A stretch of 64,000 nt of DNA from Microbacterium murale (lineage in GTDB: Bacteria > Actinomycetota > Actinomycetes > Actinomycetales > Microbacteriaceae), in contig NZ_JAUSXK010000001.1 in the NCBI RefSeq assembly GCF_030815955.1, forward strand, positions 1,364,001 to 1,428,000, read 5' to 3'. The notes beneath the pieces were generated by a model. That model did no database searches and was not told the DNA's origin. It saw only the letters and a program-made list of their open reading frames with translations. The translations under genes and the position numbers were made by a program. The first letter of the stretch is position 1, and every line of letters begins with the position of its first letter. This document shows positions 34,346 through 43,468 of the stretch, piece after piece.

Positions 34346-35362
34346 CTACAACCAGCCCTTCTTCTTGAACACGACATAGAGCCCCACTCCCATGGCGAGC
34401 ATGGCTCCGACGGCCATCGGGTACCCGAATGTCCAGTCGAGTTCGGGCATGACGGTGAAGTTCATCCCGTAGATCGTTCCGATCAGCGTGGGGGCGAACA
34501 GGATCGCCGCCCACCCCGAGATCTTCTTCACCTCATCGTTCTGACGGATGCTCAGCTCTGTCATCCGACGCATCTCCTCGTTCTGGCGCCGCGCGACGAT
34601 GGTCGATTCCACCGTGAGAGCGTTGTCGAGCACCGTCCGGAACGTCGTCGCCCGATCAGCGATGCGCAAGACGTGATCGAGTACATCGCGGAGGTACTGC
34701 TGGAGTTCCACTTCGACCTGATACTTCTCGGATCCACGCTGCAGTGCCTCCAGCATCCCCGCGAGCGGCTGCGTCGCACGCTGGAAATCGATCACCTCGC
34801 GCGCGAGCTTGTAGATGCGCTCCGTGGCATCTGCATCTTCGACGAACAGTTGACTCTCGATCTCGTCGATGTCGTTCTCGAGCCCGGCGAGGACCGGCGC
34901 GTACTCGTCGACGACCTCGTCGAGAATCGCGTACAGCACTGCTTCCGGGCCGCGCGCCAGCAACGGTTGATCGTGCTCGAGCCTGGCCCGCACGCGCGCG
35001 AGGTCCGGGGATTCGGCATGGCGGATCGTGACGACGAAGTCGGGACCGGCGACCACGTGCACCTCACCGAACTCGACCTCCTCGACATCGTCGAGATAGC
35101 GGGCGGGTCGCAGCACCATGAAGAGCACGTCTCCGTACCGCTCGAGTTTCGGACGCTGGTGACCGGCCAGCGCATCCTCTACGACGAGATCGTGGAGTCC
35201 CAATTCGTCCGCAACCTCTCGCACCTCCTGCTCGCTGGGGCGGTACAGGCCGATCCACCCCATTCCGCCACGCTCGCGCATGGTCTCGAAGGTCTCGCTG
35301 AGAGTCCGTGGATTCTCCGTGCGGACGCCGCTCACATAGATGCCGTTGTCGATGATGGCCAT
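34346..35362 (-). CDS. corA: CorA-family magnesium/cobalt transporter
   Basis: A 338-residue CorA protein. A large cytoplasmic funnel domain comes first, then two C-terminal membrane helices with the ion-selective motif YGMNF between them (near residue 302) and the basic tail VVFKKKGWL. These are the defining CorA features. It transports Mg2+ or Co2+ as a pentamer. The start lies nine bases after the stop of the MHS transporter gene, so they are likely one operon. Confidence 0.94.
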   Translation of the reverse strand: MAIIDNGIYVSGVRTENPRTLSETFETMRERGGMGWIGLYRPSEQEVREVADELGLHDLVVEDALAGHQRPKLERYGDVLFMVLRPARYLDDVEEVEFGEVHVVAGPDFVVTIRHAESPDLARVRARLEHDQPLLARGPEAVLYAILDEVVDEYAPVLAGLENDIDEIESQLFVEDADATERIYKLAREVIDFQRATQPLAGMLEALQRGSEKYQVEVELQQYLRDVLDHVLRIADRATTFRTVLDNALTVESTIVARRQNEEMRRMTELSIRQNDEVKKISGWAAILFAPTLIGTIYGMNFTVMPELDWTFGYPMAVGAMLAMGVGLYVVFKKKGWL

Positions 35363-35371
35363 CGAAGTACC

Positions 35372-36910
35372 TCAGTCCTGGATCATCGGGAGGGGCATCG
35401 TGCTGGTGTCGAGCAGTTCGTTCCCGTCCTGCTCGGCGACGAGTTCCTTGGCCTCGGCCTTCGTCTCCACGCTCGGGAACGAACCCTTCAACGGGCGCTT
35501 CGCCGTCTCCTTCATCGACAGCATCGCCACGCCGCCGAGCGCCGCGAAGAACATGATGTAGAACGCGGGCATGTAGGTGTTGCCGGTGAGGTCGATCAGT
35601 GCCTGGCTGAACAACGGAGTCGTGCCCCCGAAAAGCGACACCGCGACGTTGTACGCGATCGCCATCGCGCCGAACCTCGATGCTGTGGGGAACAGTGCGG
35701 GAAGCGCGGATGCCGAGATCGCGACATAGAACGCGACCGGAATGGCCACCATCACCAAGGCGATGAAGACCGCCCACTCCTGACCGATCTGCATCACCGC
35801 GAACGCGGGCACCATCAGCACGATCGTGGAGATCACCGCGATCGCATAGACGGGCCTGCGGCCGATGCGGTCGGACAGCTTTCCGATGAGGGGCAGGCAG
35901 GCGCTCATCACCACCAGCACCGGCACGGTGGCGACCGCGGCCATCAGATTGGAGACGCCGACCTCGGTCTCGAGATACGTCGGCATGTAACTGGTCAGCG
36001 CATAACCCGCGGTGTTGGTCGCCGAAACCAGGGCGATGCCGATCAGCACCTCGCGCCAGTGGTGGCGGAAGATGCCGATGATGCCCTGGCGCGCGAGCGG
36101 GTCGTCCGGATTGCCCTCCCGCTCCTCCTCGGGCTCGGCCTCGAACGCCGGAGTCTCCGGGATCTTCAGACGGAACCAGATCGCCACTACACCGAGTGGG
36201 ATCGCGATGAGGAACGGGATCCTCCACCCGAACTCCGTCATCGCGTCCGGCCCCGCGCTCGCCTCTGCGATCCAGGTGGTCAGGGCGACGACCGATGCAC
36301 CTGCGGCGAAGCCGATGTAGGAGCCGACGTCGAGGAACGATGACCAGTAGCCGCGCGAGCGGTCGGGGGAGAACTCGGAGACGTAGGTGGTCGCACCGGC
36401 GTACTCGCCTCCGGTGGAGAAGCCCTGCACCATCTTCAGAAGATAGAGCGGCGCGATGGCCCAGAGGCCGATCTGCGCCGAGGTCGGGAGCACGCCGATG
36501 AGCGCGGTCGCGATCGCCATCATGGCCATCGTGAAGAACAGCACCTTCTGGCGCCCGATCCTGTCGCCGAGCGGCCCGAGCACCAGCCCACCGAGCGGCC
36601 GCACCAGGAACGAGATCGCGAACCCGAACAGGGTCAGCAGCAGGCCCAGCCCGCCGGGTGCATCACCCGTGAAGACGGTCGTCAAGGTGACGGCGAGGTA
36701 GCCGTAGACGCCGAAGTCGAACCACTCCATGAAGTTGCCGACCACGGTTCCTGTGATCGCCGTGCGCAACTTCGACTTCTTCACGACGAGCACGTCGTCG
36801 ACTTCGAGCCTTCTGCGGCGCACGAGCGCTTTCTTGCCGCGCCGCGCACGTCGCTGGGGATCGGATGCTGAAGATCCGCTCGCGTCGGAGGCAGGAGTGG
36901 TGTTCGACAT
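35372..36910 (-). CDS. MHS-family MFS transporter (ProP-like)
   Basis: A 512-residue major facilitator of the metabolite:H+ symporter group. Twelve membrane segments are expected. GNFMEWFDFGVYGYLA opens the first helix as in ProP/ShiA, and GDRIGRQKVL is the loop 2-3 signature. A basic N-terminal extension (RRARRGKKALVRRRR) precedes the first helix and a long acidic loop lies mid-protein (EAEPEEEREG). The substrate could be proline, betaine, citrate or another carboxylate. I start at ATG 36910, behind AAGGGATC. It is co-transcribed with corA. Confidence 0.9.
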   Translation of the reverse strand: MSNTTPASDASGSSASDPQRRARRGKKALVRRRRLEVDDVLVVKKSKLRTAITGTVVGNFMEWFDFGVYGYLAVTLTTVFTGDAPGGLGLLLTLFGFAISFLVRPLGGLVLGPLGDRIGRQKVLFFTMAMMAIATALIGVLPTSAQIGLWAIAPLYLLKMVQGFSTGGEYAGATTYVSEFSPDRSRGYWSSFLDVGSYIGFAAGASVVALTTWIAEASAGPDAMTEFGWRIPFLIAIPLGVVAIWFRLKIPETPAFEAEPEEEREGNPDDPLARQGIIGIFRHHWREVLIGIALVSATNTAGYALTSYMPTYLETEVGVSNLMAAVATVPVLVVMSACLPLIGKLSDRIGRRPVYAIAVISTIVLMVPAFAVMQIGQEWAVFIALVMVAIPVAFYVAISASALPALFPTASRFGAMAIAYNVAVSLFGGTTPLFSQALIDLTGNTYMPAFYIMFFAALGGVAMLSMKETAKRPLKGSFPSVETKAEAKELVAEQDGNELLDTSTMPLPMIQD

Positions 36911-37136
36911 GGGTGATCCCTTCGGCCCTTGTCCGGTCGAACAAGACCGTGTGGCCCTGACCGCCGACTTCGATGCTTTCACGATACTCACCGGCCGATT
37001 CCTCGACGGCAGCTCGCGCGGCGTTGCCGCCTATCGCGCCCGACAGCGCGGTGGGCCCGCAGTGCCACGGAACCCGGCTGCAGGTCGGTACCTGGGGAGG
37101 ACGCGCACCCCGACGCCCGTCCGTAGCGTTGAAGAC

Positions 37137-38063
37137 ATGATCACAGCAGAAGGCCTCACGAAGAGGTTCGGAGACAAGACCGCAGTGCAGGACATCTCGT
37201 TCACCGTGCAGCCGGGTACCGTCACCGGCTTCCTCGGTCCGAACGGCGCCGGCAAATCCACCACGATGCGGATGATCGTGGGCCTCGACAAGCCCACCTC
37301 GGGCCGGACGACGGTGAACGGGAAGGAGTACCGACGCCTGCGCGCACCACTCACCGAAGTCGGTGTGCTCCTCGACGCGAAGGCCGTGCACACCGGCCGC
37401 ACCGCCAGGAATCACTTGCGGGCGATGGCAGCCACACACGGCATCCCCGCCTCGCGGGTCGACGAGGTCATCGATCTCGCCGGGATCGGCTCCGTCTCCC
37501 GCAAGCGCGCGGGCAAGTTCTCACTCGGTATGGGTCAGCGTCTCGGCATCGCTTCGGCGCTGCTCGGCGACCCGCACACGCTCATCCTCGACGAGCCGGT
37601 CAACGGCCTCGACCCTGAGGGTGTGCGCTGGGTGCGCCAGTTCGTCCGCTTCGCCGCATCCGAAGGCCGCACAGTGCTGCTTTCCAGCCATCTCATGAGC
37701 GAGATGGCCCAGACAGCCGACCACGTGATCGTCATGGGTCGGGGTCAGGTGCTGGCGGATGCTCCGCTGGACGAACTCGTCCGGGCGTGGACCACCACCA
37801 CTGTTCGCGTGCGGAGCCCGCGGGTGGCCGACCTCGCCTCCGCCGTGGCCGGCGCCGACGTCGAGATCGTCAGCACCAGTCCGGAATCGCTCGAGATCGT
37901 CGGTCTCCCGGCATCCCGTATCGGCGATATCGCCGCTGACCGCGGCATCCCCCTGCACGAGCTGACACCGACCAACGGGTCGCTCGAGGACGCGTACCTC
38001 GCTCTCACCGGCGAATCGGTCGAGTACCGTTCCGCCGAATATCCCGCAAAGGAACTCGCATGA
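37137..38063 (+). CDS. ABC exporter ATP-binding protein, bacitracin/lantibiotic-resistance type
   Basis: A 308-residue ATPase with Walker A GFLGPNGAGKSTTM, signature FSLGMGQRLGIASAL and Walker B LILDEPVNGLDPEG. The order and C-terminal extension match BcrA-type exporter ATPases. The starting ATG at 37137 has a weak site (TTGAAG). Its stop overlaps the permease start by four bases. With the histidine kinase and response regulator downstream it forms a typical sensing-and-export unit. Confidence 0.92.
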   Translation: MITAEGLTKRFGDKTAVQDISFTVQPGTVTGFLGPNGAGKSTTMRMIVGLDKPTSGRTTVNGKEYRRLRAPLTEVGVLLDAKAVHTGRTARNHLRAMAATHGIPASRVDEVIDLAGIGSVSRKRAGKFSLGMGQRLGIASALLGDPHTLILDEPVNGLDPEGVRWVRQFVRFAASEGRTVLLSSHLMSEMAQTADHVIVMGRGQVLADAPLDELVRAWTTTTVRVRSPRVADLASAVAGADVEIVSTSPESLEIVGLPASRIGDIAADRGIPLHELTPTNGSLEDAYLALTGESVEYRSAEYPAKELA

Positions 38064-38872
38064 CAACCACAGCCGCACCGGCGATGCGCGCACGAACTGC
38101 CTCGCCGTACCGCCTCGCCTTCCCGCGCCAACTGCGCAGCGAATGGATCAAGCTCTCGACCCTCCGCTCCACCTGGTGGTCGATCGGCATCACAGCCGTC
38201 ATCACAGTCGGTGTCGCGTTGCTGATCGCACAGTCGATGGACGTTCCCGGCTTCGAGCCGATCCAGGCCGTCGTATCCCCTGTCCAGTTCACGATGCTGC
38301 TCGCCGGCATCCTCGGAGTCATCTCCGTCACCGGGGAGTATTCCACCGGGATGATCCGCTCGACGTTGTCTGCCAACCCGGTGCGCGGCTCAGTGCTCGC
38401 GGCGAAGGCGATCGTCGTCGGAGTGTTCCTGTTCGTCGCTTCGGTGGTCATCTCGCTCGCGGCAGCACTCGCGGTGTCGCCGATCTTCGCGTCCAGGGAC
38501 ATGCCGTTCCCCTGGGACACTCCTGCGGACTCGTTCCTTCCGATCCTCGCAGCGGCCGTCGCCATGGCGGTGTTCGCGCTGATCGGCGTCGCCTTCGGCT
38601 TCATCCTGCGCTCCGGCGCCGGCGCCATCGCGGCGACCGTCGGGCTGCTGTTCGTGCTTCCGATCGTGATGAACATCTTCGCGATGCCAGGCGACGAGTG
38701 GGCGTGGATCATCGACGTCTCCAACCACCTGCCGATGTCCGCGGCGCAGAGTGCGATCCTGCCGCAGGACGGCTGGGGGATCCCCGTAGGTGAGGCCTAC
38801 CTGACGCTGGGCGCATGGGTCGCTGCCGGCATGGCGTCCGCCTGGGCGGTGCTGCGCACCCGCGACGCGTGA
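38060..38872 (+). CDS. ABC-2 type exporter permease
   Basis: A 270-residue membrane protein with six predicted helices, including STWWSIGITAVITVGVALLI, MLLAGILGVISVTGEYSTG, VGVFLFVASVVISLAAALAV and GAIAATVGLLFVLPIVMNIF. The motif TGEYSTGMIRSTL is characteristic of ABC-2 permeases next to BcrA-like ATPases. It starts with an ATGA overlap on the ATPase gene. It probably exports or extracts a membrane-active compound. Confidence 0.9.
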   Translation: MTTTAAPAMRARTASPYRLAFPRQLRSEWIKLSTLRSTWWSIGITAVITVGVALLIAQSMDVPGFEPIQAVVSPVQFTMLLAGILGVISVTGEYSTGMIRSTLSANPVRGSVLAAKAIVVGVFLFVASVVISLAAALAVSPIFASRDMPFPWDTPADSFLPILAAAVAMAVFALIGVAFGFILRSGAGAIAATVGLLFVLPIVMNIFAMPGDEWAWIIDVSNHLPMSAAQSAILPQDGWGIPVGEAYLTLGAWVAAGMASAWAVLRTRDA

Positions 38873-38889
38873 CGCGTAGAGTCGAGGCC

Positions 38890-40182
38890 GTGTCGAACCC
38901 GCGCAGCCGCAGCGCCTCCCTCCACGAGGAGGAGGAGCTGCGGCTGCCGCGTACACCTGGCTTCGTCCGGCGCTTCTGGGCGCGGCATCCGATCTTCGCA
39001 GACGTCCTGATCGCACTCATCTGCCTGATCCTCTCGATCGCGCCGGCGACGAACTTCGGCACCTACCGCTCGACGCCCGACGGCGGAATGGTCCTCGTCG
39101 ACCCTCCGCCTCTGGCTGCGAGCATCGTCGTCGCCGCGCTGGTGCTGAGCGCATGCGCACTGCTGCTGCGGAGACGGCAGTGGCCGCTGATCGCATTCGT
39201 CACCGCGTACATCGCAGCGGTCGGATACCTGTTCCTCTTGGAACCAGCGGGAGGTCCGCTGCTGCTGGTCGCGAGCTACTCGCTTGCGGTGTACCGATCC
39301 GCCCGCACGGCATGGACGGGGCTGGCGATCGGCATGGGCTCGCTGACCCTGATCTCGTTCGCCCTCCAGCTCACCGGGGTCATCACCCTCCAGTCCTCGT
39401 TGAACGCCATCTTCGGACAGCTCGCACTCGCCCTGATCGGCACACTCATCGGCGTGAATGTCGGCGGCCGCAAGCGGTACTTGGAGGCGGTGATCGACAG
39501 ATCACGCCAGCTGCTCATCGAACGCGACCAGCAGGCTCAGCTCGCGGCATCCGCTGAGCGCGCCCGCATCGCGCGCGAGATGCACGACATCGTCTCGCAC
39601 TCGCTGACCGTCATCGTCGCCCTGTCCGAGGGCGCGGCCGCCACTGGGGATCGGGAGCGTGCGAGGGATGCCGCGACCGCCGCCGCAGCGACTGCCCGCG
39701 GCGCGCTCACGGAGATGCGATCGATGCTCGGAGTACTCCGCGACGGCGCCGGCGACGTCCCCCTCGCGCCGATGGAATCGGTGGCGCCGAACGCGACCGT
39801 GGCCACCGCCCAGAATGCCGGATACCCGGTCACGCTCACGACGATCGGCGAGCCGAACGTGTCAGCGGCCGTGGGCTTCGCGGTGGGCAGAGTCGTGCAG
39901 GAGGGGATCACGAACGCCATGCGTCACGCCCGTGGCGCGACCAGGATCGCGGTGCACATCGACTACGCCAGCGACCCGATCGTCATCAGGATCGAAAACG
40001 ATGGCGTGACCGACACGGCCGGGACGAGCGGTTTCGGACTTCGCGGGCTCAGCGAGCGCGTCGCACATGTGAACGGCACGATCCACTCCGGGCCCGTCGG
40101 CGAGCGCCGCTGGATGCTGCGTGCTGAGCTGCCGGGAGCATCCGAAGCGACCATCGCCGACCAGACTGAGGAGTCCGAGTGA
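38890..40182 (+). CDS. sensor histidine kinase, HisKA_3 (NarL-partner) type
   Basis: A 430-residue sensor kinase. About five to six N-terminal membrane helices (residues ~35-185) form the sensor. The dimerisation/phosphoacceptor helix carries RIAREMHDIVSHSLTVIV, with His as the phosphate site. The ATPase lobe has GRVVQEGITNAMRHARGATR and GFGLRGLSERV. The GTG at 38890 fits the reading frame and lies 17 bases after the permease gene. It phosphorylates the response regulator encoded by the overlapping next gene. Its lack of an extracellular sensor domain suggests sensing within the membrane or through the transporter. Confidence 0.9.
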   Translation: MSNPRSRSASLHEEEELRLPRTPGFVRRFWARHPIFADVLIALICLILSIAPATNFGTYRSTPDGGMVLVDPPPLAASIVVAALVLSACALLLRRRQWPLIAFVTAYIAAVGYLFLLEPAGGPLLLVASYSLAVYRSARTAWTGLAIGMGSLTLISFALQLTGVITLQSSLNAIFGQLALALIGTLIGVNVGGRKRYLEAVIDRSRQLLIERDQQAQLAASAERARIAREMHDIVSHSLTVIVALSEGAAATGDRERARDAATAAAATARGALTEMRSMLGVLRDGAGDVPLAPMESVAPNATVATAQNAGYPVTLTTIGEPNVSAAVGFAVGRVVQEGITNAMRHARGATRIAVHIDYASDPIVIRIENDGVTDTAGTSGFGLRGLSERVAHVNGTIHSGPVGERRWMLRAELPGASEATIADQTEESE

Positions 40183-40832
40183 CCGACCCGATCCGCGTGC
40201 TTCTCGTCGACGACCAGGACCTCATCCGGGTCGGCTTCCGGCTTGTGCTCGAAGCAGAGCCCGACATGCTCGTCATCGGCGAGGCCGGGGATGGCGACGA
40301 GGCGATCCGACGCGCGACGGAGCTGCGGCCCGACATCGTGCTGATGGACATCCGCATGCCCGGACTCGACGGGATCGCCGCGACCGAGGCGATCGTCGCT
40401 TCGCTTCCGGACACTCGGGTCCTGGTGCTCACCACGTTCGATCTCGACGAGTACGCGTTCGGCGCGATCCGCGCCGGTGCGAGCGGATTCCTCCTCAAGG
40501 ACGCGCAACGGCACGAACTGACTTCGTCGGTGCGCGCCGTACACCGCGGGGATGCCGCGCTCTCGCCACGCGTCACCCGCCGGCTCCTCGAGCATCTCGG
40601 CCCGCGCCTCCCCGCGGCGGACGACGGCTCTGGTCGTACAGCCTCTCTCACGGAGCGCGAGCGCGATGTGTTCCGGGCGATCGCCCGCGGCCTGACCAAT
40701 TCGGAGATCGCCCACGAGCTGCATCTGAGCGAGTCGACGGTCAAGACGCACGTCGGACGGGTGCTGATGAAGCTCGAGGCCCGGGATCGGATCCACGCCG
40801 TCATCCTCGCGCACCGGTACGGGATGAGCTGA
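40179..40832 (+). CDS. NarL/LuxR-family response regulator
   Basis: A 217-residue regulator. The receiver domain has the acidic pair VDDQD near residue 10, the phosphorylated Asp in DIVLMDIRMPG near residue 54, and Lys in FLLKDAQ near 104. A LuxR-type helix-turn-helix ends the protein (LTEREREVFRAIARG-like, then LHLSESTVKTHVGRVL). The GTG start overlaps the kinase stop by four bases. It presumably controls the ABC exporter operon it belongs to. Confidence 0.93.
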   Translation: MTDPIRVLLVDDQDLIRVGFRLVLEAEPDMLVIGEAGDGDEAIRRATELRPDIVLMDIRMPGLDGIAATEAIVASLPDTRVLVLTTFDLDEYAFGAIRAGASGFLLKDAQRHELTSSVRAVHRGDAALSPRVTRRLLEHLGPRLPAADDGSGRTASLTERERDVFRAIARGLTNSEIAHELHLSESTVKTHVGRVLMKLEARDRIHAVILAHRYGMS

Positions 40833-40862
40833 CCATCATGGCCGGCTCACGTACGCTCAGCG

Positions 40863-41657
40863 TCAGATGCGGGCGGCGCGCAGCTCCGCATCGATTTCGG
40901 CCGCTGTCTGCTGAAGCGCCGGCAGCAGTTCTGCCCTGACGTCCTCAGCCGCGCCGCGCGCGGTGCTGGTCGAGACGTTGAGCGCGGCCACCACTCCCCC
41001 GAGGGCGTGCAGCGGGATCGCGATCGAACGCAGGCCCTCTTCGAGCTCGCCGTCGACCATGGACCATCCCTGTGCACGAACCCGATCGACTTCGGCGGTG
41101 AGCTCAGCACGGTCGGCGCGGGTGCGCGGCGTGTAGGCGATGAGTTCCGAAGTATCGAGCAGGGCCTCGGAATCCGTCTCGGGAAGCGCCGCAAGCAGAA
41201 CTCGGCCCATGCTCGTGGCTGCGGCGGGCAGTCGTGTGCCGATGGTGATGCGCACGCTCATGATGCGCCGGGCCGCGGCGCGTGCGACATAGACGATGTC
41301 CGTGCCATCGAGGACGGCGACGGACACCGATTCCCCCATGCGGTGCGAGAGCTCATCGAGGTGCGGCTGCACGATCTCGGGCAACGACAGCGAAGACAGA
41401 TACCCGTATCCCAATTCGAGCACGCGTGGAGTCAGCCCGAATCGCGCATCCGTCGTCGCACGCACGTAACCGAGCTGCTCGAGTGTGCGCAGGAACCGCC
41501 GGGCAGCAGCCCGCGGGATATCGGCGCGCCGAGCGACCTCGGCGAGCGACAGCTCGGCCGGTTCGCCGTCGAAGGCACGGATGACGGCGAGGCCTCGGGC
41601 GAGCGACTGCACGAAGTCGGCGGACGGCGTCGCGTCAGCGGCATCCGATTCAGTCAC
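40863..41657 (-). CDS. pcaR: IclR-family regulator, PcaR/PobR-like
   Basis: A 264-residue IclR protein of the PcaR/PcaU/PobR branch. The winged helix is FVQSLARGLAVIRAF, then SLAEVARRADIPRAAARRFL. The effector domain has VSVAVLDGTDIVYVARAAARRIMSV, close to the family's YVARVPTRRIM. Members sense protocatechuate or beta-ketoadipate. It lies nine bases after pcaF as the last gene of the operon. Two palindromes at the pcaI promoter (44235-44268) resemble the GTTCGnnnnnCGAAC-type sites of this branch, so autoregulation is likely. The gene name is assigned by family and context. Confidence 0.82.
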   Translation of the reverse strand: MTESDAADATPSADFVQSLARGLAVIRAFDGEPAELSLAEVARRADIPRAAARRFLRTLEQLGYVRATTDARFGLTPRVLELGYGYLSSLSLPEIVQPHLDELSHRMGESVSVAVLDGTDIVYVARAAARRIMSVRITIGTRLPAAATSMGRVLLAALPETDSEALLDTSELIAYTPRTRADRAELTAEVDRVRAQGWSMVDGELEEGLRSIAIPLHALGGVVAALNVSTSTARGAAEDVRAELLPALQQTAAEIDAELRAARI

Positions 41658-41666
41658 TCGACCAAC

Positions 41667-42836
41667 CTAGCGTTCCAGCACGAGGGCGAGTCCCTGCCCG
41701 ACGCCGATGCAGATCGCGACGACTGCGACGCCGCGACCACGACGGCGCAGCTCGTGTGCGGCGTGACCGACGATGCGCCCTCCGGACGCGCCGAGCGGGT
41801 GCCCGATCGCCAGCGCACCGCCGTGGATGTTCAACTTCTCGGGGTCAAGGTCGGGCCACCCGCGCAGGCAGGCGAGGGACTGCGATGCGAAGGCCTCGTT
41901 CAGCTCGACGAAGTCCACGTCGGCCCACGTACGGCCGGCACGCGCGAGGGCCTTGTTCGCGGCCTCGATCGGCGCCGTCGGGAACTCGTCCGGATCGACG
42001 CCGTGTGCACCGCGCCCGGTGATGCGCGCCAGCGGCTCGACGTCGAGCGCCCCCTCCGCGCCCAACAGGACCGCCGAAGCACCGTCGTTGATCGACGAGG
42101 AGTTCGCGGCGGTGACCGTGCCGTCGGCAGCGAACAACGCGCGCAGGGCGCCGAGCTTCTCGACGGTCGATCCGTCGCGGATGCCCTCGTCACGGGCGAG
42201 CTCGGCACCCTCGACCTGCACGATCTCCTCGGCGTAGATGCCGTCGGCCCAGGCCTTGGCGGCCAGGTCGTGCGAGCGCACGGCGAAAGCATCCTGGTCC
42301 GCACGGCTGATGCCCCAGGTCGTCGCGGTCTTCTCGGCGGCCTCGCCGTTGGAGATGGTCCAGTGCGTCGGCAGCGCCTTGTTCGTCATGCGCCAGCCGA
42401 TCGCGGTGTTCCACATCGTCTGGTTACCGGTCGCCGGATACGGCTTTGCCGACTTCTCCACGACGAACGGGGCGCGGCTCATCGACTCCACGCCGCCGGC
42501 GAGGATGATCTCGGCATCCCCTGTTTCGATGGCTCGTGATCCCTGGATGACGGCCTCGACACTGGAGGCGCACAGCCTGTTCACGGTCACGCCGGTGACG
42601 GTTGTCGGGAACCCCGCCAGCAGTGCCGCCATGCGAGCCACATTGCGGTTGTCCTCGCCGGCCTGATTCGCATCGCCGAAGATCACGTCGTCGATGCGCG
42701 CGGAATCCAGGCCGACTCGCTCCACGGTGGCACGCATGACATTCGCAGCGAGATCATCGGGACGGATGCCGGCGAGCGCGCCGCCCGCACGGCCGAACGG
42801 GGTGCGCACGGCGTCATATATGAAGGTGGTGATCAT
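41667..42836 (-). CDS. pcaF: beta-ketoadipyl-CoA thiolase
   Basis: A 389-residue thiolase. The acyl-accepting Cys lies in TVNRLCASSVEAV near residue 90, His in IGHPLGASGGRI and the second Cys in CIGVGQGLALVLE. Opening FIYDAVRTPFGRAGGALAGIRPDDLA matches PcaF/PaaJ-type thiolases. It would cleave 3-oxoadipyl-CoA to succinyl-CoA and acetyl-CoA. Its ATG overlaps the stop of the CoA-transferase subunit B gene. Position right after both transferase subunits supports the beta-ketoadipate role. Confidence 0.9.
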   Translation of the reverse strand: MITTFIYDAVRTPFGRAGGALAGIRPDDLAANVMRATVERVGLDSARIDDVIFGDANQAGEDNRNVARMAALLAGFPTTVTGVTVNRLCASSVEAVIQGSRAIETGDAEIILAGGVESMSRAPFVVEKSAKPYPATGNQTMWNTAIGWRMTNKALPTHWTISNGEAAEKTATTWGISRADQDAFAVRSHDLAAKAWADGIYAEEIVQVEGAELARDEGIRDGSTVEKLGALRALFAADGTVTAANSSSINDGASAVLLGAEGALDVEPLARITGRGAHGVDPDEFPTAPIEAANKALARAGRTWADVDFVELNEAFASQSLACLRGWPDLDPEKLNIHGGALAIGHPLGASGGRIVGHAAHELRRRGRGVAVVAICIGVGQGLALVLER

Positions 42837-43468
42837 GACAGCTCCAATCCGGTCAGCTCTTCCAGGGACTCGACGGTGTTGTCCCCGAACACCTCACGCA
42901 CGCGGAAACCGTCCGGCGTGACGTCGAACACGGCGTGGTCGGTATAGACACGGCTCACGCAGCCGACGCCGGTGAGCGGATATGCGCACTCCGCGACCAG
43001 CTTCGATTCGCCCGTCTTCGTGAGCAGATCGGTCATCACGTACACGTCCTTTGCGCCGATCGCGAGATCCATCGCTCCACCGACGGCAGGGATCGCACCG
43101 GGTGCGCCGGTCGACCAGTTCGCGAGGTCGCCGTTCTGCGCGACCTGGAAAGCACCGAGCACGCAGACGTCGAGGTGACCCCCGCGCATCATCGCGAACG
43201 AGTCGGCGTGGTGGAAGTAGGCCGCGCCGGCCAGTGCGGTGACCGCCTGTTTGCCTGCATTGATGAGGTCGGGGTCGACGCGATCGGATGCCGGAGCCGG
43301 GCCCATCCCGAGGAGGCCGTTCTCGGTGTGCAGAATGATCTCGAGGTCGCTGGGAAGGAAGTTGGCGACGAGCGTCGGGGCGCCGATGCCGAGATTGACG
43401 AATGCCCCTTCCGGGATGTCCTGCGCGATGCGTGCGGCCAGCTCGTCGCGTGTGATTCGCGTTCTCAT
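42833..43468 (-). CDS. pcaJ: 3-oxoadipate CoA-transferase, subunit B
   Basis: A 211-residue class I CoA-transferase beta subunit. The family motif ENGLLGMGPAP carries the catalytic Glu that forms the CoA thioester. The opening ITRDELAARIAQDIPEGAFVNLGIG and GGHLDVCVLGAFQV are also typical. It works with subunit A to transfer CoA from succinyl-CoA to 3-oxoadipate. The genes overlap by four bases on both sides. An acetoacetate CoA-transferase cannot be fully excluded from sequence, but the thiolase and PcaR-like regulator favour PcaIJ. Confidence 0.88.
   Translation of the reverse strand: MRTRITRDELAARIAQDIPEGAFVNLGIGAPTLVANFLPSDLEIILHTENGLLGMGPAPASDRVDPDLINAGKQAVTALAGAAYFHHADSFAMMRGGHLDVCVLGAFQVAQNGDLANWSTGAPGAIPAVGGAMDLAIGAKDVYVMTDLLTKTGESKLVAECAYPLTGVGCVSRVYTDHAVFDVTPDGFRVREVFGDNTVESLEELTGLELS

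Noticed and set aside
34673..36343. Open frame of 556 codons on the plus strand across corA and the MHS gene
   Set aside because: It spans two real genes in antisense and gives a His/Arg/Asp-rich sequence with no domain.
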